A stretch of 64,000 bases of DNA from Treponema sp. GTDB lineage: Bacteria; Spirochaetota; Spirochaetia; Treponematales; Treponemataceae. The notes under the pieces are model-generated. The model searched no databases, was not told the DNA's origin, and saw only the letters and a program-made list of their open reading frames with translations. The position numbers were made by a program, and so were the translations under genes. The stretch covers positions 1 to 64,000 of the forward strand of contig JALCCK010000005.1 of NCBI GenBank assembly GCA_022640795.1. The letters run 5' to 3'. This document shows, in pieces, positions 56,688 to 63,699 of the stretch (positions are counted from its first letter, which is position 1; each line of letters begins with the position of its first letter).

Positions 56688-57503
56688 ATGAAAACAGCAG
56701 TTATACAAATGAAAGTAACCGACAGTAAACAGCGTAATCTTAAAAATGCCGTCGAAAAGATCCATGCAGCAGCAGAACAAGGTGCAGTGCTGGCTGTCCT
56801 GCCCGAAATGTTCAATTGTCCGTATTCGAATTCTTTTTTCAGCAGATTTGCAGAACCGGAAGGCGGCCCGAGCTGGAAAATTCTTTCCGATACTGCAAAA
56901 CGGAATTCCATATATCTGGTAGCCGGAAGCATTCCCGAAGTTGAGAACGGCAGCATATACAATACAAGTTACGTATTCGACAGAAACGGCAGACAGATTG
57001 CCAGACACAGAAAAATCCATCTGTTCGATATCGATATACAAGATGGACAGGCGTTTCATGAATCTGAAACATTCAGTGCGGGAAACTCCGTTACTGTCTT
57101 TGACACCGAATTCTGCAGAATCGGACTCTGCATCTGTTTTGACCTGCGTTTTCCTGAACTTTCCCGACTTATGACACTCAAAGGAGCCGGGCTCATCATC
57201 GTTCCGGCAGCATTCAACATGACAACCGGTCCTGCCCACTGGGAACTCCTTTTCCGGCAGCGTGCCGTCGATAACCAGCTTTTTACCATCGGAGCAGCTC
57301 CGGCACGTGATGAAACCAGCAGCTACGTTTCTTACGCCAATTCCATCGTATGCTCGCCGTGGGGAGATGTCGTATACCGCTGCGGAACAGCAGAAGAAAC
57401 AGCGCTGGTGGACATAAATAGTGAATATACTAAAGAAATCCGGGCACAGCTTCCGCTGCTGAGCGCGCGCCGTACCGATGTCTATGAACTAAGGGAACCG
57501 TAA
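56688..57503 (+). CDS. Nitrilase-family carbon-nitrogen hydrolase (omega-amidase-like)
   Basis: A 271-residue amidohydrolase of the nitrilase superfamily with the catalytic triad E40 (LPEMF), K109 (HRKIHLFD) and C150 (CICFDLRFPEL). The layout is that of Nit2/omega-amidase enzymes, which hydrolyse alpha-ketoglutaramate or ketosuccinamate; a ureido or amide product of purine breakdown is another possible substrate given the neighbours. No ribosome-binding site is obvious before the ATG. It has its own promoter and is not part of the purine operon. Confidence 0.85.
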   Translation: MKTAVIQMKVTDSKQRNLKNAVEKIHAAAEQGAVLAVLPEMFNCPYSNSFFSRFAEPEGGPSWKILSDTAKRNSIYLVAGSIPEVENGSIYNTSYVFDRNGRQIARHRKIHLFDIDIQDGQAFHESETFSAGNSVTVFDTEFCRIGLCICFDLRFPELSRLMTLKGAGLIIVPAAFNMTTGPAHWELLFRQRAVDNQLFTIGAAPARDETSSYVSYANSIVCSPWGDVVYRCGTAEETALVDINSEYTKEIRAQLPLLSARRTDVYELREP

Positions 57504-57725
57504 AAAAAATCAATCATCCACACAGAAAGACCCGAAAACCGGACACCGTATGCGACCCACCGGCACGCTGCTGCAGATCAGCAGATATTTGTTACTGCCT
57601 GTTACAGCTAAAATCTTTTTATTACCTGTTTTCCTACGGAAAAAGTGAATATAAGTTTAAAATATTTAAAAACCGTACTATAATTAACTTAATTGCAGAC
57701 GTCTGTTAATTTTCGCAATTAGTTT

Positions 57726-57774
57726 TACAGGAATTTATAAATCCTTGCTGTAGAAATCTTTATAAATTCCTGTA
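57726..57774. repeat. 16-bp inverted repeat in the intI leader
   Basis: Perfect arms TACAGGAATTTATAAA (57726-57741) and TTTATAAATTCCTGTA (57759-57774) with a 17-nt loop. A second, imperfect repeat GCATTTGCAAAA/TTTTGTAAATGC follows at 57789-57822. Both lie in the segment present in copy 2 of the promoter-leader module but absent from copy 1. Confidence 0.75.
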
Positions 57775-57789
57775 TCTATAATAAAGCCG

Positions 57790-57814
57790 CATTTGCAAAA
57801 CTCGCCTGACTTTT
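57790..57814. repeat. 25-bp dispersed repeat, copy 2
   Basis: Matches 4602-4626 at 22 of 25 positions in the same orientation on the + strand. It covers the left arm and loop of the inverted repeat at 57789-57822. Confidence 0.5.
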
Positions 57815-58032
57815 GTAAATGCCTTAATTACCTATAAAGATTCTCCTGAAGAATCAAAGCTCTCTAGCCTGTTCCGGCGGCACTGTGCTTTTTTTTCTCT
57901 CGACAGGAAACGTCAAGAACGGCGCAAGAGGGAAAGAACTGCACTGAAAAACCGGAAGCCACCGGAAATCCCTGGAACAACTTTCACCATTCCCGCCGGG
58001 TAAACTCTTTGCAAATTTTTAGAGGGACAGTA

Positions 58033-59253
58033 ATGAATCTTAAAATAAGCGGATACTACGGAAAAGAATTAGCAATTGCATTTGATTACAATACGGCAGT
58101 GGTCGCTGCCGTCAGGACCGTCCCCTGCAGTAGATGGCATCCGGAAACGCACCTCTGGACCCTCCCCGATACACAAGCTACGCTTGATCAGCTGCTTGAT
58201 AATTTGTGGACGACACATTTATTTGATGTTTCCACTTGTCCGGCCGGCATACAAAAAAACGAAATAACTACATCCGCTGAAAATCGCTCCGGTACGCAAA
58301 AACTGAATATGATAAAATATAGAGCGTTGCTGGAAACAAAACATTACAGCGCGCAGACAATTGCGACATATTCGAGATGGCTCATACAGTTCAGTCAGCG
58401 CTTTACGCAGATTCCAGCAGATAAACTTTCTCAAAAGGAAATAAATCTCTTTCTTTCAGAATTAGCTGTTAAACGGAACGTAAGCGCATCGACACAGAAT
58501 CAGGCACTTGCAGCGCTCCTTTTCTATTTTCGTTATGTCCGTGGCGACGATCCGACAAAACTCGATTCCGTAATCCGGGCGAAAAAGCCGGTACGGATTC
58601 CGGTCGTTTTCAGCAGGAACGAAGCTTTTGCAGTCCTGAACAATCTTGATGGTACTAAACAGCTTATCGCCAGTCTGCTTTACGGAACAGGGATGCGGCT
58701 TAACGAATGCCTTACTCTTCGAATACAGGATATTGATTTTGGCAACAACGAAATAACAATACGGAACGGGAAAGGAGCAAAAGACCGGAGAACCATGCTG
58801 CCTCAGGCACTCAGAAAGAAATTACAGCAGCACATGATAAAAGTAAGACAAATTCATGAAGCTGATCTTGCCGCCGGTTGGGGAAAAGTTCTACTCCCTG
58901 GAGCGCTTGATAAAAAATATCCCCGTGCCTCCGCAGATTTCCGCTGGCAATGGGTATTTCCACAGAAAAACCGATGGAAAAATCAGGCAACCGGCATGGA
59001 AGGACGGTATCATATAGACGCATCCCTTATAGAACGGGCTGTACAGAAAGCCATCCAGCAGGCGGGAATTTACAAAAACGCCTGCTGCCATACATTCCGC
59101 CATTCGTTTGCAACCCATTTGATAGAAAACGGCTATGATATTCGTACGGTACAGGAGCTGCTTGGACATTCAGATGTAAAGACAACAATGATTTATACTC
59201 ATGTGCTGAATAAAGGTCCGGCAGGGGTAAAAAGCCCTCTTGACCGGATGTAG
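58033..59253 (+). CDS. intI: Integron integrase IntI with N-terminal extension
   Basis: A 406-residue tyrosine recombinase that would insert and excise gene cassettes at attI and attC. Catalytic residues are R222 (GTGMRLNE), K247/K250 (NGKGAKDRR), H353 and R356 (HTFRHSFATHL), H379 (LLGHSDVKTT) and Y388 (MIYTHV). The IntI-specific insert that separates integron integrases from XerC/D is present at about 275-310: HEADLAAGWGKVLLPGALDK then KYPRASADFRWQWVFP. Residues 1-75 form an extra domain not found in class 1 IntI, with PCSRWHPETHLWTLPD like a HARP-type module. The ATG at 58033 has AGAGGGA upstream. It reads toward the cassettes, as reported for Treponema denticola and unlike most integrons. 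Confidence 0.92.
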   Translation: MNLKISGYYGKELAIAFDYNTAVVAAVRTVPCSRWHPETHLWTLPDTQATLDQLLDNLWTTHLFDVSTCPAGIQKNEITTSAENRSGTQKLNMIKYRALLETKHYSAQTIATYSRWLIQFSQRFTQIPADKLSQKEINLFLSELAVKRNVSASTQNQALAALLFYFRYVRGDDPTKLDSVIRAKKPVRIPVVFSRNEAFAVLNNLDGTKQLIASLLYGTGMRLNECLTLRIQDIDFGNNEITIRNGKGAKDRRTMLPQALRKKLQQHMIKVRQIHEADLAAGWGKVLLPGALDKKYPRASADFRWQWVFPQKNRWKNQATGMEGRYHIDASLIERAVQKAIQQAGIYKNACCHTFRHSFATHLIENGYDIRTVQELLGHSDVKTTMIYTHVLNKGPAGVKSPLDRM

Positions 59254-59406
59254 GAAATAAGGAGTTTATCCGGATCAATATAACTTCTACGGTGATGTGT
59301 TTTATTATTTGTGTAATCGGTATATAGCAGAAGCTCTTGTGGATGTTATACTGACAGAAATGCGGAAGTATAGAAGTTATACGGATACGGGGAAGAGATG
59401 TTAGGT
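59254..59406. other. Candidate attI recombination site
   Basis: The first cassette begins at GTTAGGT (59400-59406), which fits the GTTRRRY crossover consensus, with the cut expected after G59400. No matching RYYYAAC box precedes it, so it is attI-like rather than attC. The stretch also holds a perfect 11-bp inverted repeat TATAACTTCTA/TAGAAGTTATA (59279-59289 and 59371-59381) that could be integrase sites. Its place downstream of intI matches the same-direction arrangement. Confidence 0.65.
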
Positions 59407-59409
59407 TGA

Positions 59410-59421
59410 CCGCTATCGCGG
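59410..59421 (+). other. Cassette-start hairpin 1
   Basis: CCGC-TATC-GCGG, beginning 10 nt after the crossover G at 59400. Equivalent hairpins with different stems begin 10 nt after the other two crossover points in this window. Confidence 0.65.
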
Positions 59422-59448
59422 CTATTAATCAAATAGTGGATTTATAAA

Positions 59449-60483
59449 ATGGGAATAAAGAAAAAACAGAAAAAAGAAAAAGAACTTTTTGTATCTAAAA
59501 TAACTGTTATCATTCAGGTAATATGTACAATTATATCTTTATCTGTCGCTAGGTCTGCATTGAAATTTTCTATTGAAACAGAGGCAAAGGCAGAATCCCC
59601 TTATTTGACAATTGGAAATGATAAAAAGATTGAAATTATTACATACATAAAAAATAATGAACTTCAATATTGTTTTTATAACCCAGATTATGAGGACCAG
59701 ACAATAAGTCAAAAAACCAAAGAAGACATGACTCTGAAACTGGATTTACGAAATATAGGGAATTCTCCTGCATATAGAATTCAAATACATGAATATAGAG
59801 TTTCTTTTTCTGAAAATGATGATTCTGAAATACAATTTAAAGATAATGGTATTTTATATATAAAGGAAAATTTAAGCCATTTTTTTAGATTAGCCAATTT
59901 TAATCCTTTGACAGAAAATATTTTATTTTTCAAACTCGATAAATTAAAATTATCAGCAACTATTGCTGGCAAAATTATTCGATTATTTTATAAACCATTT
60001 TATGTCATGTCCCTCTATCGAACTAAAGAATATGCGTTTTTAAAATCAGATTCGGATTCTTCTTTAAAATATGATATAGAATTTTTCGATGATTCATATG
60101 AAAAAAAATTATTTGAGCTTTATAAAGAATATCAAGTTAGTAAAAAGATGCAAGAAAACTCACGAATCACGCTTCCTGTCGACACTTTGTTCGATTACAA
60201 AACACTTGTTCCTATAATATATATACCGTTAGTGATTACCTATAATAATATCTATGGAGCACAATTTGAGGATGATTGTGTGTTAGTTTTTGAAATGGAA
60301 TCTTGTGATCGAAGTAATTTCCATGAACAACCCAAATTTCATATGTATGGCAAGTTTAAGCTTTTAGACAAAATATCCAGAAAACACTATTTTAAGGATC
60401 ATAATTTTATCTGGTCCGATTCTATTGGAAGAGACTTTCCTCATAAAATAGAAAGTGATTTTGTGAGCAAAGAAAATCACTAG
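59449..60483 (+). CDS. Cassette 1: membrane-anchored protein of unknown function
   Basis: A 344-residue protein I do not recognise. It has a very basic N-tail (KKKQKKEKE), one membrane helix (about 15-35: ITVIIQVICTIISLSVA), then a long acidic and aromatic-rich domain. That domain has a beta-rich look (LDLRNIGNSPAYRIQIHEY) which resembles small beta-sandwich modules of accessory membrane proteins. The N-in orientation suggests the bulk is outside the cytoplasmic membrane. It has no clear ribosome-binding site. The cassette runs from 59401 to 60623. Strong AT bias contrasts with the genes left of 57 kb, consistent with transfer. Confidence 0.75.
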   Translation: MGIKKKQKKEKELFVSKITVIIQVICTIISLSVARSALKFSIETEAKAESPYLTIGNDKKIEIITYIKNNELQYCFYNPDYEDQTISQKTKEDMTLKLDLRNIGNSPAYRIQIHEYRVSFSENDDSEIQFKDNGILYIKENLSHFFRLANFNPLTENILFFKLDKLKLSATIAGKIIRLFYKPFYVMSLYRTKEYAFLKSDSDSSLKYDIEFFDDSYEKKLFELYKEYQVSKKMQENSRITLPVDTLFDYKTLVPIIYIPLVITYNNIYGAQFEDDCVLVFEMESCDRSNFHEQPKFHMYGKFKLLDKISRKHYFKDHNFIWSDSIGRDFPHKIESDFVSKENH

Positions 60484-60498
60484 TTTATTTTACCGATA

Positions 60499-60629
60499 AC
60501 CTAACAAAAAGTTCAACTTGACATTGCTTTTGTCACAAAACCTGCTAAACGCTACGCGTTCTTCACGCAGGTTTCGCGCCAATTTTGCCTGCGGCAAAAC
60601 CAGCAATGCAAGTTAACTTAATGTTAGGT
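60499..60629. other. attC site 1 (131 bp)
   Basis: R'' ACCTAAC (60499-60505) and R' GTTAGGT (60623-60629) are exact complements. Inside them AGTTCAACTTGACATTGC pairs with GCAATGCAAGTTAACTT leaving extrahelical bases, as in folded attC bottom strands. The variable centre contains further palindromes such as AACGCTACGCGTT and TTGCCTGCGGCAA. The crossover is expected after G60623. Confidence 0.88.
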
Positions 60630-60632
60630 GGA

Positions 60633-60643
60633 CGCCTCCGGCG
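60633..60643 (+). other. Cassette-start hairpin 2
   Basis: CGCC-TCC-GGCG, beginning 10 nt after the crossover G at 60623. Confidence 0.65.
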
Positions 60644-60663
60644 CAATAAGAAAGGAGGAAATA

Positions 60664-60909
60664 TTGAAGCGAATAGTCTTATTGATATTCCTATTAATAA
60701 TAAGTGTAAGTTTGTTTGCTGAAAATGCGTATCTTGATCTAAAAGCTGAATTTCCCAAAAATAACAATGAAGAAGATGTAAGAGTGTTTCTTGAAAAAGT
60801 ATTTAGTGGTTCTTATTATACACAAGATATATTTCAATACATGCAACAGGAAAGTAAAACTGAGTACATTCTAACTTTTGTATATGTTTTTAGAAAAACG
60901 ATCATATGA
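60664..60909 (+). CDS. Cassette 2: short exported protein, probably truncated
   Basis: An 81-residue frame from a TTG at 60664 with a strong AAAGGAGG ribosome-binding site. The N-terminus is a signal peptide (MKRIVLLIFLLIISVSLFAE), followed by about 60 residues of mature protein that end abruptly in VFRKTII, 10 nt before the tetracycline-resistance gene. No family is recognised. The start sits 41 nt after the cassette boundary, the usual place for a cassette gene. I think it was the original cassette gene and was cut by insertion of the resistance segment. A longer frame from 60628 crosses the hairpin and is less likely. Confidence 0.6.
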   Translation: MKRIVLLIFLLIISVSLFAENAYLDLKAEFPKNNNEEDVRVFLEKVFSGSYYTQDIFQYMQQESKTEYILTFVYVFRKTII

Positions 60910-60919
60910 GGTGTGACTT

Positions 60920-62851
60920 ATGAAAATAATGAATATCGGCATCTTGGCTCATGTAGATGCTGGAAAAACAACATTAACAGAGAGTATTCTCTATGCCAGC
61001 GGTACCATTACTGAGTCCGGGCGTGTTGACAGGGGTTCAACGATTACAGATTCTATGGCACTTGAAAAGCAAAGGGGCATTACAATTCAGGCATCCATAG
61101 CATCTTATCAATGGGGCCATGTCAAAGTCAATTTGATTGATACGCCTGGACATATCGATTTTTATTCAGAGGTAGAGCGCTCATTGAATGTGTTGGATGG
61201 CGCTATCTTGCTGATCTCTGCCAAAGACGGCATTCAGGCACAAACACGTATCCTTTTCGATGCAATACGAAAAAGGAAACTTCCTGCTTTGATTTTTATT
61301 AATAAGATCGATCAACCGGATATTGATCTTGATTCCCTCTATGAGGATATCAGAGCTAAATTGTCCTCTCATATCCTTATCATGCAGAGCATTACAAATG
61401 GAATCTCTCTTTTGCCCAAAACTCTGAATCCGTTGTCTGAAGAATTTAAAGACACGATTATTGAAACGGATGATGCTTTGCTAAAAAAATATGTCATGGA
61501 TCAGCCCATTACGGCGGAGGAACTGTTAGAGAGCAGAAGAAAAAATATAAATGACGGTACTCTTTTGCCTGTTTATCACGGCAGCGCTCTGAAACATATT
61601 GGCACGAAAGAACTCATGGATGCGATTCTCATGGAATTCACTCCATTTATGTCCCCACCCAACTCTAATCTTGCTGCATTGGTATACAAAGTTGAAAGAG
61701 ATGATAATCGAAACAAACGCACATATATGCGCATTTTTGGAGGTTCCATTAAATCACGTGACGTACTAACCCTGCAAGATCATTCTGACAATATAAAAAT
61801 TAAAAAATTAGAGACCTCAAGCAATGGAAAAATGGTAGAAACCGAAAAAGTCGAATGCGGTGATATTGCTATTTTTCCAAATGAAATGCGACTAAAGATT
61901 GGGGACTCCATAGGAACAATTCCTGAAAGGAATTTGATTCTACACAACAATAATCTGATCATGCAGGCGAACATTTCCCCTGTCCTTTCTTCCGACAGAA
62001 CTTTTCTGTTAGAAGCCTTATCGGAACTGGCGGAAACAGATCCTCTTTTGCAATATAAATTGGATTCCAGAAGCAACGATATTATTATGGAGTTCCTCGG
62101 AAAAGTACAAATGGAAGTCATCGTTTCTTTGCTACAAAACCGATACCATCTTCAGGTCAAAATCGAGAATGTAACAACTATTTATAAAGAACGGCCTTTG
62201 AAAAAGGCAGACTTTACTGCCCATATTGAGGTCACCCCTAATCCTTTTTGGGCATCCATAGGATTGTCAATCGAACCGCTTCCCATTGGAACTGGACTGC
62301 GCTATGAAAGCAAAGTGTCCTATGGATATTTAAATAAATCATTTCAGAACGCCGTTGAAGAAGGTGTTCGATATGGTTGTGAGCAGGGGTTATATGGATG
62401 GGAAGTAACAGATCTCAAAGTCTGTTTTGAATATGGCGTATACTACAGTCCGGTAAGTACCCCTGCTGACTTTCGGCATTTAGCTCCTATTGTATTTGAG
62501 CAAGCCCTAAAACAGTCAGGTACGGAGTTGTTAGAGCCCTGCCTGTCATTTGAGCTTTATGTCCCCCAAGATTGCAATGCGCGTGTTTACAATGATCTGA
62601 AAAAATTTCATGCAGATATTGTATCAATAAAGACACAGCACAACGAAATCGTAGTATCAGGAAAAATTCCGGCTCGCACATCACAATTTTATAAAGAGCA
62701 GCTTTCGGAGCTTACAAAAGGTCGCGGAGTCTTTTTAACAGAACGGGCAGGGTATCAGCAAAACACCGGTGAAATCTTTACTCAGGCCAGAAAACCGGAT
62801 GATCGATTGGATAAAACTCGTCACTTGTTTGATAAGCGTATGACGAGATAG
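60920..62851 (+). CDS. Ribosomal-protection tetracycline-resistance protein
   Basis: A 643-residue GTPase of the Tet(M)/Tet(O)/Tet(T) group, which releases tetracycline from the ribosome. GTPase motifs are AHVDAGKTT (10-18), DTPGH (74-78) and NKID (128-131). The C-terminal half has the family-specific EVTPNPFWASIGLSIEPLP, SYGYLNKSFQNAV and YYSPVSTPADFR, which separate it from EF-G. By eye it looks divergent from Tet(M) and I cannot assign a class. The ATG has GAGGTG upstream. It lies in a cassette-bounded segment with two regulator fragments, a setting unlike the neighbouring spirochaetal genes and suggesting import from Firmicutes. Confidence 0.9.
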   Translation: MKIMNIGILAHVDAGKTTLTESILYASGTITESGRVDRGSTITDSMALEKQRGITIQASIASYQWGHVKVNLIDTPGHIDFYSEVERSLNVLDGAILLISAKDGIQAQTRILFDAIRKRKLPALIFINKIDQPDIDLDSLYEDIRAKLSSHILIMQSITNGISLLPKTLNPLSEEFKDTIIETDDALLKKYVMDQPITAEELLESRRKNINDGTLLPVYHGSALKHIGTKELMDAILMEFTPFMSPPNSNLAALVYKVERDDNRNKRTYMRIFGGSIKSRDVLTLQDHSDNIKIKKLETSSNGKMVETEKVECGDIAIFPNEMRLKIGDSIGTIPERNLILHNNNLIMQANISPVLSSDRTFLLEALSELAETDPLLQYKLDSRSNDIIMEFLGKVQMEVIVSLLQNRYHLQVKIENVTTIYKERPLKKADFTAHIEVTPNPFWASIGLSIEPLPIGTGLRYESKVSYGYLNKSFQNAVEEGVRYGCEQGLYGWEVTDLKVCFEYGVYYSPVSTPADFRHLAPIVFEQALKQSGTELLEPCLSFELYVPQDCNARVYNDLKKFHADIVSIKTQHNEIVVSGKIPARTSQFYKEQLSELTKGRGVFLTERAGYQQNTGEIFTQARKPDDRLDKTRHLFDKRMTR

Positions 62852-62908
62852 GCAATGAGGGACATCAATCTGGCATGAAATTCATGTAGCCAAAGGAGGA
62901 GAGAGAAA

Positions 62909-63241
62909 GTGGATAACTTAAAAGAAGCAACATTACAATCAGAGCTGCGTTTTAAGGATTTAGTAATCAATCCTTGCCATCGCAGTGTTTTAATAAATAA
63001 CAACCGCATAGACCTCACCACGAAAGAATTTGATCTCTTGTACTTTTTGGCTATCCATCCGGGATGGGCATTTACAAAATCCCAAATTTATGAGACCGTA
63101 TGGGGAGAAGAGTATGTGTGTAATCAACACGCTGTGGAAAATATTATATACAATTTGCGGCGCAAGATGGCTATAAATTCTACAAGTATAAACTACATTC
63201 AAACATTAGTTGGTTATGGCTACAAATTTTTAGCACCTTAG
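62909..63241 (+). CDS. Response-regulator DNA-binding domain only (OmpR/VanR-like winged helix)
   Basis: A 110-residue protein consisting of just a Trans_reg_C winged helix: LTTKEFDLLYFLAIHPG, then SQIYETVWGEEY, then VENIIYNLRRKM and VGYGYKFLAP. The receiver domain is missing, but the GTG start has AAAGGAGG at good spacing, so it is probably a genuine short gene and not a broken one. It follows the resistance gene by 57 nt and may travel with it. The target is unknown. Confidence 0.82.
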   Translation: MDNLKEATLQSELRFKDLVINPCHRSVLINNNRIDLTTKEFDLLYFLAIHPGWAFTKSQIYETVWGEEYVCNQHAVENIIYNLRRKMAINSTSINYIQTLVGYGYKFLAP

Positions 63242-63303
63242 TAAAAATATCAAGAGGGTTCATTTTAATAATAAACAGGCAACTGTTCGGAGGTGAAGTG
63301 CCG

Positions 63304-63699
63304 ATGGGTGAATCACCTATAACTTTAGGAAAATTAATTAAGAGCGCACGGTTAGAGGCAGGATTAACGCAGGACAACCTTGCCACACGGGTTGGGGTTA
63401 CATCACGGTATATCATGGCTATTGAAAACGAAAATAAATACCCAAGCATCCAAGTGTTGTCTAAGATCATATGCACATTGAAAATATCAGCAGATACAAT
63501 CTTTTATCCTGAAATGCAGCATAAAACCAGGGAAAGAAAATGTGGACTGGCGCCACCTAACAACCGGTTCGAGCGGACTCACGGGACAAGCCCGTTCGCA
63601 GCTCAACCGAATGTTAGAAGGACACCGCTTTATGCGGTGCTTAAAATATTCAATAATAAAAAGAGGAAAATAAATGCCATTATTTACAATAGAGAATGA
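63304..63699 (+). CDS. Xre-type helix-turn-helix protein, 3' end replaced by attC
   Basis: The first 70-75 residues are a standard lambda-repressor-like domain (LIKSARLEAGLTQDNLATRV, then TSRYIMAIENENKYPS) as in regulators of Firmicutes mobile elements. After about residue 75 (MQHKTRERK) the frame enters the attC site and reads CGLAPPNNRFERT and beyond, which is not protein-like. The native C-terminus was thus lost at about 63540, the right edge of the inserted segment. The ATG has GGAGGTG upstream; a GTG at 63298 is the alternative. It may still bind DNA. Confidence 0.75.
   Translation: MGESPITLGKLIKSARLEAGLTQDNLATRVGVTSRYIMAIENENKYPSIQVLSKIICTLKISADTIFYPEMQHKTRERKCGLAPPNNRFERTHGTSPFAAQPNVRRTPLYAVLKIFNNKKRKINAIIYNRE
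63555..63619. other. attC site 2 (65 bp)
   Basis: R'' ACCTAAC (63555-63561) pairs with R' GTTAGAA (63613-63619) apart from the last bases, and AACCGGTTCGAGC pairs with GCTCAACCGAAT with an extra C, giving the extrahelical base expected of attC. The 65-bp length is close to the classical short attC. The crossover is expected after G63613. Confidence 0.87.
63623..63639 (+). other. Cassette-start hairpin 3
   Basis: CACCGC-TTTAT-GCGGTG, beginning 10 nt after the crossover G at 63613. The longest of the three stems. Confidence 0.7.

Larger units (their letters stand above)
57656..57930 (+). promoter_or_regulatory. Promoter-leader module, copy 2 (before intI)
   Basis: TTTAAA (57656-57661), a 17-bp spacer ending ACCGTAC and a perfect TATAAT (57679-57684). 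About 150 bp of inverted repeats then intervene before the shared hairpin GATTCT/AGAATC (57839-57855), CCGGCGGCA with a T-run (57874-57898) and GACAGGAAAC (57902-57911). It is collinear with 56491-56665 apart from that insertion. The rest of the 530-nt gap between the nitrilase and intI genes (57504-57655 and 57931-58032) shows nothing else I can name. Confidence 0.6.

Noticed and set aside
57726-57774. attC site upstream of intI
   Set aside because: It is a perfect inverted repeat without RYYYAAC/GTTRRRY boxes or an extrahelical base.
59279-59381. Terminator of intI
   Set aside because: The 11-bp arms are 81 nt apart with no T-run, so an integrase-site role in attI fits better.
60920-62851. 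Elongation factor G or a spare translation factor
   Set aside because: The C-terminal STPADFR and NPFWASIGL segments and the 643-residue length are those of ribosomal-protection Tet proteins, not of EF-G.
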